DNA of 15,147 nucleotides from JACQAI01 sp035507915 (GTDB taxonomy: Bacteria > Pseudomonadota > Alphaproteobacteria > Elsterales > Elsteraceae), in NCBI GenBank assembly GCA_035507915.1, contig DATJNS010000050.1:1-15147 (forward strand). Reading direction: 5' to 3'. Made by a program: the position numbers and the translations under genes. Shown here one piece after another: positions 5,831 through 13,427 of this stretch (positions within the stretch are counted from its first letter, which is position 1; each line of letters opens with the position of its first letter). Under the pieces are notes generated by a model that saw nothing but the letters and a program-made list of their open reading frames with translations, made no database searches and had not been told where the DNA came from.

Positions 5831-6775
5831 CTACATCACCGACGCTGGCTGCTTGGCGCGCCGCAACCGGTCGGCGAGCAGCTCGGCGTCGATACCTTCT
5901 TCCTGCTGCAGCGCGAAGATCGAGGAATAGCCGCCCGACCAGTCGGGTGGGAGCGGGCAGGGGCGCGGGTCGTGATGCGCCACGCGCGCCGGCCTGCCGC
6001 GGATGCACTGGCCGTAATAAGGCGTGGTCAGCGGGTTGTGGGTGTAGGGCAACGCGTCGGCCGACGACAGCGTGTTGAGCAGGAGCGGCCGGCCGGTGTC
6101 CGACTGGTTCGGCCGCGAGCCGTGCACCGCTCGGCAGTGGTGGATCGTGATCGAGCCGGCCGGCCCCATCAGATAGTCGGCCTTGTCGAGCGCAATGCCG
6201 GCGAGGTCGCGCTCGGCGATGCAGCCGACCCATTCGTCGTGGTCGTTGAACTGGTTGAACAGCGGACCTTCGTGGCTGCCCGGGATGACGCCGAGCGGCC
6301 CCTGCTCGGGTCCGCAGTCGTACAGGTAGGTGCCGATGGTGAGCACGCCGTAGTTGGTGTGCGGCCAGAACGTGATGTCCTGGTGCCACTTCACCTCTTC
6401 GCCGCCCTCGGCCCATTTGAAGTTGAGCTTGGCGTGATGGAATTTCACGTCGGGGCCGAGCAGGTCGGCGGCGATGTCGCCGAGCGGCGAGGTCGCGATG
6501 AACTCCCAGTACAACGGATGATGGATCACCGGGCTCGACAGGCGCCGAAGCCGCGGCGTTGCCGCGCTGTGCCCCGGCTCGAGGTCGAACACCTCGTCCG
6601 ATTTGGTCTGGTGTCGCGAGCGTTCGACCATCGCGTCGGTGACCGCGCGCAGCCGCTCGATCCAGTCCATCGGCACGGCGTTCTCGACCAGGAGGTAGCC
6701 CTGGGCGAAATAGCGCTCGCGCTGTCCCTGGCTGAGCACGCGCGGCGCTTCGGCAAGCACTTGCTCGGGCGTCAT
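5831..6775 (-). CDS. Phytanoyl-CoA dioxygenase (PhyH) family protein
   Basis: A 314-residue non-haem iron/2-oxoglutarate oxygenase. The iron-binding facial triad is visible as His131-x-Asp133 (KWHQDITFWPH) and the distal His218 (AVHGSRPN). Arg229, 11 residues later, fits the 2-oxoglutarate carboxylate-binding position. GVIPGSHEGP (162-171) is a typical family segment. The family hydroxylates varied small molecules, from phytanoyl-CoA to ectoine and secondary metabolites, so the substrate is unknown. ATG 6775 is preceded by an AGGGTG-like site. A promoter-like sequence lies in the divergent region with the PEBP operon. All expected catalytic residues are present. Confidence 0.9.
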   Translation of the reverse strand: MTPEQVLAEAPRVLSQGQRERYFAQGYLLVENAVPMDWIERLRAVTDAMVERSRHQTKSDEVFDLEPGHSAATPRLRRLSSPVIHHPLYWEFIATSPLGDIAADLLGPDVKFHHAKLNFKWAEGGEEVKWHQDITFWPHTNYGVLTIGTYLYDCGPEQGPLGVIPGSHEGPLFNQFNDHDEWVGCIAERDLAGIALDKADYLMGPAGSITIHHCRAVHGSRPNQSDTGRPLLLNTLSSADALPYTHNPLTTPYYGQCIRGRPARVAHHDPRPCPLPPDWSGGYSSIFALQQEEGIDAELLADRLRRAKQPASVM

Positions 6776-6787
6776 CGTGTCACCCTA

Positions 6788-6804
6788 ATATGCTGGTCGT
6801 ATAT
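6788..6804. promoter_or_regulatory. Imperfect palindrome overlapping the PhyH -10 region
   Basis: ATATGCTGGTCGTATAT pairs at 5 of 8 positions about its centre. It is one of the few AT-rich stretches here and would cover the -10/start region of the candidate PhyH promoter. It may be an operator for a dimeric repressor such as a GntR-type protein; no regulator gene is in the window. Confidence 0.3.
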
Positions 6805-6827
6805 CACCCGTCTGCGCGATCGGTCAA
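6798..6827 (-). promoter_or_regulatory. Candidate promoter for the PhyH gene
   Basis: On the minus strand, TTGACC (6827-6822) matches the -35 consensus at 5 of 6 bases. TATACG (6803-6798) matches the -10 at 4 of 6, with an 18-base spacer. Transcription would begin near 6790, giving a short leader to the ATG at 6775. Confidence 0.4.
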
Positions 6828-6900
6828 CGCACGGGGGCGCGCGGCCGATCGGCAGTGTAGAGTCGCGCGCGTGCCCACGCATTGGAGGGGAGACATTGTC

Positions 6901-7485
6901 GTGAAGCCACTGGTTCACCGTCTTGCCGCGACCGGCGCCATCGCGAGCGCGCTGGCGTTCGCTTCGTTCGGCGCCGCGCCGGACGCGCGTGCGGCCGATT
7001 TCACCCTGAGCTCGCCGGCGTTCGCCGACAATGCGCCGCTGGCGACCAAGTACGCCGGCAACGACAAGTCGAGCCCGAACTGCGTCGGCGAGAACGTGTC
7101 GCCGCCGCTCCAGTGGGCGAACCCGCCGGCCGGCACGATGAGCTACGCGCTCGTGATGACCGATCCCGAGGGACGGCTCGGCCTGGGCGTGGTCCATTGG
7201 GTCGCCTACGGCATCCCGGTATCGGTGACCGGCTTTGCCGAGGGCGAGGTCAGCCAGACGTCGCCCAAATATGTCGGCGGCAAGAACATGCGGGGACTCG
7301 CGCATTACTTCGGTCCATGCACGCCGCCGGGCGACTGGCACCACTACACCTTGACCCTGATCGCGACCGATCTCGATCCCACGGCCCTGAAGCCCGGCCT
7401 CACCCGCGACGAGCTGTTCGCCGCGCTGGCCGGCCACACCAAGGGCGCCGCCGGCCTGATCGGCCGTTTCCGCCATCCGTCGTGA
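6901..7485 (+). CDS. Secreted YbhB/YbcL-type phosphatidylethanolamine-binding (PEBP) protein
   Basis: A 194-residue protein with a signal peptide (residues 1-31, cleavage likely at ARA|AD) and a complete PEBP domain. Ligand-pocket signatures are visible: Asp88-Pro89, His99-Trp100 (VVHWVAYGIP), GPCTPPGD (138-145) and HHYTLTLIATD. Bacterial PEBPs bind anionic or phosphorylated small molecules; physiological roles are poorly known. The start is GTG 6901, with a GGAGGGGAG ribosome-binding site just upstream; the open frame extends further upstream but without signal-peptide sense. It is first in a six-gene plus-strand run, 10 bases before the next gene. A Cys61/Cys140 pair could form a periplasmic disulfide. 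Confidence 0.9.
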   Translation: MKPLVHRLAATGAIASALAFASFGAAPDARAADFTLSSPAFADNAPLATKYAGNDKSSPNCVGENVSPPLQWANPPAGTMSYALVMTDPEGRLGLGVVHWVAYGIPVSVTGFAEGEVSQTSPKYVGGKNMRGLAHYFGPCTPPGDWHHYTLTLIATDLDPTALKPGLTRDELFAALAGHTKGAAGLIGRFRHPS

Positions 7486-7495
7486 CGGCACCGGC

Positions 7496-8311
7496 GTGGT
7501 TCGCTTGATCCGGGCGCTCGTGATCGCGGCGGCGCTGCTGGGCGTCGCCGTCGCCCGCGCCGAGACGGCGCCGCGCGAGGTCGTGGCCGATCTCGCGCCG
7601 ACCGGACGCCTGCATGCCGCGATCAATTTCGGCAACACGGTGCTGGCGCAGCGCGATCCGGCGAGCGGTGCGCCGCGCGGCGTTTCGGTCGCGCTGGCGC
7701 GCGCGCTCGCCGAGCGCCTCGGTGTCCCGATCGAGTTCGTCGCGTTTCCGGCCGCCGGCAAGGTGACGGCCGCGATCGAGGCCAATCCCGACGCCTGGGA
7801 CGTCGCGTTCGTCGCGATCGACCCGGTGCGCGCCGCGCATATCGCCTTCACGGCGCCCTACGTCGTGATCGAGGGGAGCTACCTGGTCCCGGACGGCTCG
7901 GCGCTCGCCGCCACTGAAGACGTCGATCGCGCCGGCGTTCGCATCGCGGTGTCGGGGGGCAGCGTCTACGACCTCTATCTGACGCGCGCGATTCGCCACG
8001 CCACCCTGGTGCGCGAGCCGAAAGGACCGGCGGCGTCGTTCGACCGCTTCCTCGCCGAGCGGCTGGAGGCTGTCGCGGGGGTCCGGCAGCAGCTCGTCGC
8101 GTTCGCGGCCGCGCATCACGGCGTGCACGTGTTGCCCGGCCGCTTCATGGCGATCGAGCAGGCGATGGCGATACCGCGTCGCCGCACGGTCGGTGTGCGT
8201 TATCTCCGGCGCTTCGTCGAAGACATGAAGGCGAGCGGCATGGTCGCGCACGAGCTCGCGGTCAGCGGCCACCCGGACGCAACCGTCGCGCCGCCGGCAC
8301 CCGTGGAGTGA
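7496..8311 (+). CDS. Exported amino-acid-type solute-binding protein (SBP_bac_3)
   Basis: A 271-residue periplasmic receptor with an N-terminal signal (residues 1-22, cleavage near ARA|E). The mature part parallels the leaderless protein at 2060-2800: EVVADLAPTGRLHAAINF, RGVSVALARALAERLGVP, AWDVAFVAIDPVRAAHIAFTAPY, and DVDRAGVRIAVSGGSVYDLY. These are therefore paralogues. Starts at GTG 7496; TTG 7508 is an alternative that would shorten the signal. It overlaps or abuts the next receptor gene. No polar-amino-acid permease or ATPase is adjacent, so it is either an orphan receptor, works with transporters elsewhere, or acts as a sensor. Confidence 0.88.
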   Translation: MVRLIRALVIAAALLGVAVARAETAPREVVADLAPTGRLHAAINFGNTVLAQRDPASGAPRGVSVALARALAERLGVPIEFVAFPAAGKVTAAIEANPDAWDVAFVAIDPVRAAHIAFTAPYVVIEGSYLVPDGSALAATEDVDRAGVRIAVSGGSVYDLYLTRAIRHATLVREPKGPAASFDRFLAERLEAVAGVRQQLVAFAAAHHGVHVLPGRFMAIEQAMAIPRRRTVGVRYLRRFVEDMKASGMVAHELAVSGHPDATVAPPAPVE

Positions 8312-8319
8312 GACCCAGC

Positions 8320-9324
8320 ATGCGGATGTCGCGTTTCATCGCGATCGGAGGCATGGCCGCGGGCGCGCTGCTGGGCGCCGCCGTGCTGCTCGGAACGCTG
8401 GGCGCCGGAACCGCTGCGGCGCAGGCGTTCCCCGACCGTCCGGTCCGCATGGTCGTGCCCTATCCGGTCGGCGGCTCGTTCGACGTGCTGGCGCGTCCGC
8501 TGGCGCAGCGCTTCCTCGAGCTGACCGGCCAGACCCTGGTGATCGACAATCGCGGCGGCGCCAACGGCATGATCGCGGCCGACCTCGTCGCCAAGTCGCC
8601 GCCCGACGGCTACACGCTCCTGATGGCGAGCGCCGGGCCGATCACCATCGCGAGCGCGCTCTATCACGACATGGCCTACGACCCGCACAAGGACCTGGTG
8701 CCGGTGACCGCGCTCGTCACCATGCCGTTCGCGCTGTTCGCCACGGCGTCGTTCCCGGCGCATAGCGTGGCCGACGTGGTGGCGGCGGCGCGCGCCAAGC
8801 CCGGCACGATCGCCTTCGGCCTGCCGGGCAACGGCTCGGTCGGCCATCTGGCCGAGGCGATGTTCGCGCAGGCGACCGGCACGCACTTCATCGCCGTGCC
8901 CTATCGCGGCGCCGGGCCGGCGATGACCGATCTCGCGTCGGGTGCGATCTCGCTGATGTTCACCACCGTCGCGTCGGCCAAGCCGCTGGTGCAGTCCGGT
9001 CAGCTGCGCGCGCTCGCCGTCGCGGCGCCGCATCGCAGCACCGCGCTGCCCGACATGCCGAGCTTCGCCGAGCTCGGCATGCCCCAGGTCGAGGCCTCGC
9101 TGTGGATCGGCGCGATGGCGCCCGCCGGCACGCCGGCGCCGGTGGTCTCCCGGCTCAACGCGCTGTTCGTCGAGGCGCTGGCGAGCCCGCTGGTGAAGGC
9201 CGCCATGGCGACGGTCGGCGCCGACATCCTGGCGCAAAGCCCCGACGACTTCGCGACGCTGCTGCGCGCGGACTTTCCGCGCTGGGCCGAGGTGGTGCGC
9301 CGCGGCAACATTCACGTCGAGTGA
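8320..9324 (+). CDS. Bug/TctC-family tripartite tricarboxylate transporter receptor
   Basis: A 334-residue periplasmic receptor. Signal peptide residues 1-36 end at AQA|F. The mature start FPDRPVRMVVPYPVGGSFDVLAR, the NRGGANGMIAADLVAKSPPDGYTLL segment and the later PYRGAGPAMTDLASGAI are hallmarks of the Bug (TctC) family, which binds carboxylates such as citrate and many other organic acids. ATG 8320 has GGAG at 8305-8308 upstream. GTG 8308, overlapping the previous stop as GTGA, is an alternative start adding four residues. No TctA/TctB membrane subunits are in the window; such orphan receptors are common in this family and their partners are usually elsewhere. Confidence 0.93.
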   Translation: MRMSRFIAIGGMAAGALLGAAVLLGTLGAGTAAAQAFPDRPVRMVVPYPVGGSFDVLARPLAQRFLELTGQTLVIDNRGGANGMIAADLVAKSPPDGYTLLMASAGPITIASALYHDMAYDPHKDLVPVTALVTMPFALFATASFPAHSVADVVAAARAKPGTIAFGLPGNGSVGHLAEAMFAQATGTHFIAVPYRGAGPAMTDLASGAISLMFTTVASAKPLVQSGQLRALAVAAPHRSTALPDMPSFAELGMPQVEASLWIGAMAPAGTPAPVVSRLNALFVEALASPLVKAAMATVGADILAQSPDDFATLLRADFPRWAEVVRRGNIHVE

Positions 9325-9353
9325 CACCGGTCGAAAGGCGAGAGGACGCACGC

Positions 9354-10148
9354 ATGACTTCGCGAAAGGCTTATGGCGGCAAGACGGTCTACGGCGCGCG
9401 CGTCGGCATCCTGATGTTGGAGACGCAGTGGCCGCGCATGCCGGGCGATACCGGCAATGCGCTGACCTGGCCGTTTCCGGTGCTCTACAAGGTGGTGCGC
9501 GGCGCCACCGCGCGCGTGGTCGTGAACGAGAAGGGGCGCGGGCTGGGACCGGCGTTCCTCGATGCCGCCGCCGAGCTGGTCAAGGACGGCGCCGACGGCA
9601 TCACGACCACCGGCGGCTTCATGTCGGTCTTCCAGAAGGACCTGGCCGCCCACGTCAAGGTGCCGGTCGCGGCATCGTCGCTGATGCAGATCCCGCTGGT
9701 CCAGGCGCTGCTGCCGCCGGGCAAGCGCGTCGGCGTGCTCACCGTGCAGGGCCAGCGTCTCGGGCCCGATCACCTCAGCGTGGTGGGGGCCGATCCGACG
9801 ACGCCGATCGTCGGCACCGAGAAGGGTCGCGAATTCACCCGCGTGCTCCTGAACGACGAGATGGAGCTCGACTACGCGCTGGCCGAGCAGGATCTGCTCG
9901 ACGCCGGCGAGGAAATGATGTGGCGTCATCCCGACGTCGGCGCGCTGGTGCTCGAGTGCCACAACATGGCGCCGTTCTCCCGCATGTTGGCGAACGTGCT
10001 CGGCATGCCGGTCTACGACGTCTATACGCTGGTGACCTGGTTCCACGCCGGACTGTCGCCGCGCGATTTCGGACCGCCGGGCGCCGGTGAGTTGCCGCGC
10101 GGTTTCCGCGAGCGCGGTGCCAAGCCGACGACGCCGCCGGCGCCGTGA
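9354..10148 (+). CDS. Aspartate/glutamate racemase-superfamily protein lacking the first catalytic Cys
   Basis: A 264-residue cytoplasmic protein of the Asp/Glu/hydantoin racemase superfamily. VGILMLETQWPRMPGD at residues 17-32 and GDTGNALTWPFPV open the fold. The second active-site cysteine is present as Cys202 (LVLECHNMAPF). The first, usually found in a T-x-C-G-F turn, is replaced: residues 83-90 read ITTTGGFM, with Gly87 at the cysteine position. Classical two-base racemisation is therefore unlikely, and a one-cysteine isomerase, lyase or decarboxylase reaction is more plausible (inference). The ATG at 9354 has a GAGAGGA site. Its stop overlaps the next gene's GTG by 4 bases. It follows the carboxylate receptor, suggesting the imported acid may be its substrate. 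Confidence 0.85.
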   Translation: MTSRKAYGGKTVYGARVGILMLETQWPRMPGDTGNALTWPFPVLYKVVRGATARVVVNEKGRGLGPAFLDAAAELVKDGADGITTTGGFMSVFQKDLAAHVKVPVAASSLMQIPLVQALLPPGKRVGVLTVQGQRLGPDHLSVVGADPTTPIVGTEKGREFTRVLLNDEMELDYALAEQDLLDAGEEMMWRHPDVGALVLECHNMAPFSRMLANVLGMPVYDVYTLVTWFHAGLSPRDFGPPGAGELPRGFRERGAKPTTPPAP

Positions 10149-10801
10149 CGCCGACCGCGCGGGTCGTCTCGGTCATCGTCGGCAGCGCGGCCTATCTCGG
10201 TCTCGCCATCCTCGGTTGGGGCAGCGTCGCCGGTTTCTTCGCGCAGCCAGCGCTCGTCGGGCTCACCGTCGTGTTCGCCGCAATAGCCGTCGCGGCGCTG
10301 TTCGCCGGGGGCAATCTCAGCCCGGGCGTGCGCGAGGATCGCGGCAACCGCTGGGTCCTCGCGGCGTTCGGCGTGCTCGGTCTGATCGACGGCTATCTGC
10401 CGGCTTACACCGACCGTGCCGGGTTCTGGACGCTCGACGGCGGCACGGTGCGATGGCTGGGGGTGGCGCTGCTCGCCGTGGGCGGCGCGCTGCGCCTGTG
10501 GCCGGTGGTCGTGCTCGGCAATCGTTTCAGCGGGCTGGTCGCCATCCAGCCGAGGCACCAACTCGTCACCGGCGGCATCTACCGCGTGATTCGTCATCCG
10601 AGCTACCTCGGGGCACTCGTCTATTCGCTGGGATGGGGGTTGGCATTTCGCTCGAGCGTCGGCGTCGCGATCGCCGCCCTGCTGATCCCGCCGCTGGTCG
10701 CGCGCATGAATTCGGAAGAGCGCTTGCTGCGTGCGCAATTCGGGGGCGCCTACGATGCTTATTGCGCGCGCACGTCGCGGTTGATCCCGGGCGTCTATTG
10801 A
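10145..10801 (+). CDS. Isoprenylcysteine carboxyl methyltransferase-like membrane protein
   Basis: A 218-residue integral membrane protein with about five hydrophobic segments (near residues 7-29, 37-54, 70-84, 103-120 and 155-183). The C-terminal half has the ICMT/PEMT motif RHPSYLG (150-156) and the tail EERLLRAQFGGAYDAYC (191-207), which form the S-adenosylmethionine-binding site in this superfamily. GYLPAYTDR (83-91) is also typical of bacterial members. The methyl acceptor is unknown. The start GTG 10145 overlaps the preceding stop as GTGA, showing translational coupling to the racemase-like gene. Confidence 0.85.
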   Translation: MTPTARVVSVIVGSAAYLGLAILGWGSVAGFFAQPALVGLTVVFAAIAVAALFAGGNLSPGVREDRGNRWVLAAFGVLGLIDGYLPAYTDRAGFWTLDGGTVRWLGVALLAVGGALRLWPVVVLGNRFSGLVAIQPRHQLVTGGIYRVIRHPSYLGALVYSLGWGLAFRSSVGVAIAALLIPPLVARMNSEERLLRAQFGGAYDAYCARTSRLIPGVY

Positions 10802-10830
10802 TTGAGCCCGACCGAGAGGGAGGAGCACGC

Positions 10831-11619
10831 ATGAATCGGCTCGACGGCAAGGTGGCGCTGATCTCGGGTGCGGCGCGCGGCATCGGCGCCGAGACCGCAC
10901 GGCGTTTCGTCGAGGCGGGCGCGCGCGTCGCGCTCGGCGACGTGCTCGACGACGTCGGCCGCCAAACGACCGCCGCGCTCGGCGAGGCCGCGCTCTACTG
11001 CCGGCTCGACGTCACCCGCGAGACCGATTGGAGCGCCGCGGTGGCCGCGACCGTGGCGCGCTTCGGCCGGCTCGACGTGCTGGTCAACAACGCCGGCATC
11101 TTTCTCGCCAAGAGCCTCGAGGAGGCGACGTTCGAGGACTGGCAGCGCATCGCCACCGTCAACCTGGCCGGCGTGTTCCTCGGCACCAAGCTGGCGCTGC
11201 CGGCGCTGCGCGAGGCCGCCCGGACGACCGAGCACGGCAGCGTGATCGTCAACGTGTCGTCGACCGCCGGGCTGGTCGGCTCCCCCGGCGACCCGCTCTA
11301 CTCGATGACCAAGGGCGGCGTGACGCTGTTCACCAAGTCGGCGGCGCTCGAGTTCGCGCGCAAGGGCTACAAGGTGCGCGTCAATTCGGTGCATCCCGGC
11401 ACCACCGACACCGACATGGGCGACCAGGTGCTGGCCAACCGCGCGCGCATCGTCGGCGACGTCGAGACGGCGCGCCGCCAGACGATCGCGCGCCTGCCGA
11501 TCGGCCGCATGGGCACCGTGACGGACATCGCCAAGGGCATCGTCTATCTGGCGTCCGACGACTCCGCCTTCATGACCGGCGCCGGCCTCGTGCTCGACGG
11601 CGGCATCACGGCACAGTGA
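10831..11619 (+). CDS. Short-chain dehydrogenase/reductase (SDR)
   Basis: A 262-residue classical SDR. The cofactor motif SGAARGIG occupies 12-19, NNAG 86-89, and the catalytic set is Asn111, Ser144 (NVSS), Tyr157 and Lys161 (YSMTK). Asp37 at the end of beta-2 favours NAD(H) over NADP(H). LDGGITAQ closes the protein as usual. ATG 10831 is 5 bases after the strong AGGGAGGAG site. It is last in the plus-strand run, 29 bases after the methyltransferase-like gene. It should oxidise or reduce a hydroxy/oxo group of a small metabolite; the substrate is not evident. Confidence 0.95.
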   Translation: MNRLDGKVALISGAARGIGAETARRFVEAGARVALGDVLDDVGRQTTAALGEAALYCRLDVTRETDWSAAVAATVARFGRLDVLVNNAGIFLAKSLEEATFEDWQRIATVNLAGVFLGTKLALPALREAARTTEHGSVIVNVSSTAGLVGSPGDPLYSMTKGGVTLFTKSAALEFARKGYKVRVNSVHPGTTDTDMGDQVLANRARIVGDVETARRQTIARLPIGRMGTVTDIAKGIVYLASDDSAFMTGAGLVLDGGITAQ

Positions 11620-11655
11620 GGCGCAGAGCGGCGCGGGGCGGCGCAGAGCGGCGCG
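11620..11655. repeat. Tandem 16-bp direct repeat after the SDR gene
   Basis: GGCGCAGAGCGGCGCG occurs at 11620-11635 and again at 11640-11655, separated by GGGC. It fills the 39-base gap between two convergent genes. It looks like a short slippage duplication; no terminator hairpin is clear. Confidence 0.7.
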
Positions 11656-11658
11656 ACG

Positions 11659-12135
11659 TCAGGTCGATCGTGTCACGTGCCGCGCGGCCTCCGGACGCGC
11701 CTTCAGGGCCGCGGCCTGGCGCGACAGGATCTTGGCGATCCGTTCGGGCGCGAAATTCATGTCGGTGAAGCCGGGGGCGGTGTCGGCGACCTCGCGGTAG
11801 TCGGCGATCAGGCCGTCGCGCAGGGTCATGATGGCGACGCCTTCGAACATCGCGCGCCGGCCTTGGGCCTCGGGCAGCAGCGACTGGAAGCTGAACACGT
11901 AGCGCGCGTAGAGAAGGCGGCCGTCGGTCACCGGCTCGTGGAAGTCCCAGCGGAAGTCGCGCGCCACCCGATAGAACCAGTCGTCGATCAGCTCGGCGAT
12001 CTTGGCGCGGCCGGCGAACGGCCCGTAGAACACGTCGTGATAGACCGCGTCCTCGGTGAAGAGCTGCGCGAAGCGCGCGCCCTGGCGCCGCTCGACCGCG
12101 TCGGCGAACGTGCGCAGCATCGCGACGGCGTCCAT
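11659..12135 (-). CDS. SnoaL-like/NTF2-fold protein
   Basis: A 158-residue protein with the NTF2-like pattern: an N-terminal helix (VAMLRTFADAVERRQGARF), then LFTEDAVYHDVFYGPFAGRAKI, which is the typical cone-opening segment, and later EGVAIMTLRDGLIADYREVAD. Members include polyketide cyclases, ketosteroid isomerases and small-molecule-binding proteins. The start is ATG 12135, 8 bases after the VOC gene stop; upstream codons belong to the end of that gene. It is last in a CMD-VOC-SnoaL operon. It is likely an isomerase, hydratase or binding protein acting on the same compound as the VOC enzyme (inference). Confidence 0.85.
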   Translation of the reverse strand: MDAVAMLRTFADAVERRQGARFAQLFTEDAVYHDVFYGPFAGRAKIAELIDDWFYRVARDFRWDFHEPVTDGRLLYARYVFSFQSLLPEAQGRRAMFEGVAIMTLRDGLIADYREVADTAPGFTDMNFAPERIAKILSRQAAALKARPEAARHVTRST

Positions 12136-12143
12136 GGCGCGAC

Positions 12144-12755
12144 CTAGCGCGGCGTCTCGCGGCGCATGTCCCACGGCGAGACGCCGGCCGGCAGCTTCGG
12201 TTGGCGCAACAGTTCGGCGAGCGGCACGCCGGCGCGATAGTCGCGCACGAGCTGGTCGGGATCGACCGGCACGCCGATCGGGTTCGCCGCGAAATCGTCG
12301 CTCTGGAAGTAGCCCTTGAGCTCGCCGACCGTGGCGAAATTGTCGACCTGCAGCTCGATGCGCAGCCCGTCCGGATCGCGATAGTAGAACGAGGTGGTCG
12401 GGCCGTGGTTGATCGGCCGCACCGGCAGGATGCCGGCCGCCTTGAGGCGCAGGTAGGTCGCCAGCAGGGCGCCCAGGTCGCGGTAGGAGAACGCGATGTG
12501 ATCGACGCCGGCCTGCTCGCGCGAGCCCTCGGTCACATCCGGCAGATTGATGATCGCCAGACGGTGGTGCTCGTCGTCGTAGGTCAGGAAGGTGAGGCGC
12601 TCGTTGCGGAACACGACATCGGCGCCGAGCACCGTGCGATACCAGGCGACGAGCTCGTCGTAGCGCCGGGTGCGCAGCACGAAATGGGCGAGCTTCGCCG
12701 GCACGATCGGCGTGGCGTCGTCGAGCATTCGGCCGGGGGCTTGGGGCTGATCCAT
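12144..12755 (-). CDS. VOC-family dioxygenase/glyoxalase-like enzyme
   Basis: A 203-residue vicinal-oxygen-chelate protein. The metal ligands are placed as in extradiol dioxygenases: His24 (KLAHFVLRT), His86 (GVDHIAFSYRD) and Glu134 (GLRIELQVDN). FYYRDPDGLRIELQ is typical of catechol 2,3-dioxygenase-type proteins. The C-terminal about 60 residues (GYFQSDDFAANPIGVPVDPDQL onward) extend beyond one VOC module and are seen in biphenyl-2,3-diol dioxygenase-like proteins. ATG 12755 has AGAGGTG upstream and lies 4 bases after the CMD gene stop, so translation is probably coupled. A ring-cleavage or related role in aromatic catabolism is inference. Confidence 0.9.
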   Translation of the reverse strand: MDQPQAPGRMLDDATPIVPAKLAHFVLRTRRYDELVAWYRTVLGADVVFRNERLTFLTYDDEHHRLAIINLPDVTEGSREQAGVDHIAFSYRDLGALLATYLRLKAAGILPVRPINHGPTTSFYYRDPDGLRIELQVDNFATVGELKGYFQSDDFAANPIGVPVDPDQLVRDYRAGVPLAELLRQPKLPAGVSPWDMRRETPR

Positions 12756-12759
12756 CGCG

Positions 12760-13323
12760 TCACCTCTTGAGCGGGGCCAGCGGCGTGCTGCCGTCGGGAA
12801 CCGGGAAGCGGTCGACATTGAGGAAGAACGACACCGTCGTGTAATAGCCGACGGCACCGATGAGCTCGGCCGCGCCGTCCTCGCCGAACTCGCGCACGGC
12901 GGCGGCGAACTGCGCATCGCTGACCTGTCCGGTCGCCAGAAGGCTGGCCGCGAAATCGTAGGCCGCCGCCTGCTGGGCATCGAGCTTGGCCGGCCGCTCG
13001 CCCTTCGAGATGGCGTCGCAGATCGCCGGCGGCAGGCCCGCTTCCTCGGCGATCTTGCGGTGTGCGTACCATTCGAACTGCGCCATCCACTGCCGCGCGG
13101 TCAGCAGGATGGCGATCTCGCGGATCTGCGCCGGCAGCTTGCTCATGAAGCGCACGAAATGGCCGACGCGCTGCAGCCGATCGCCGAGCTCGGGGCTGCG
13201 CAGCATGCCGCTGAACGGCCCGTTGAGCGAGCCGCGGCTCGCCGTCATGTCGGCGGCGACCTTGCGTTGCGCCTCGGTCATGCGCGCCGGATCGAGCGGC
13301 GGAAAGCGGCGGTCGGTGGCCAT
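12760..13323 (-). CDS. Carboxymuconolactone decarboxylase-family protein without CxxC
   Basis: A 187-residue CMD-fold protein: RVGHFVRFMSKLPAQIREIAILLTARQW, followed by QFEWYAHRKIAEEAGLP. The AhpD relay residues Glu69 and His88 are kept, but the two redox cysteine positions are Ala81 and Glu84. It is thus not a thiol peroxidase and resembles gamma-carboxymuconolactone decarboxylase-like members. This is the reverse of the selenoprotein at 1386-1934, which keeps the redox pair and lacks the relay. ATG 13323 has GGGGGAG upstream. It is first in the CMD-VOC-SnoaL operon and divergent from the PEP mutase-family gene across 104 bases. Confidence 0.92.
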   Translation of the reverse strand: MATDRRFPPLDPARMTEAQRKVAADMTASRGSLNGPFSGMLRSPELGDRLQRVGHFVRFMSKLPAQIREIAILLTARQWMAQFEWYAHRKIAEEAGLPPAICDAISKGERPAKLDAQQAAAYDFAASLLATGQVSDAQFAAAVREFGEDGAAELIGAVGYYTTVSFFLNVDRFPVPDGSTPLAPLKR

Positions 13324-13427
13324 CGGATGGTCTCCCCCTTTGTGCAGAGCTGGCGTGCGCTTCAGTCTATCGCAGCGCCGGCCGATTCCGCGCTACCGTC
13401 TTGGCCCCACGATGCCAGGAGGTGCCG

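Noticed and set aside
6817..6852. CGATCGG ... CCGATCG inverted repeat in the PhyH-PEBP intergenic region
   Set aside because: Arms are short, far apart and made of sequence common in GC-rich DNA.
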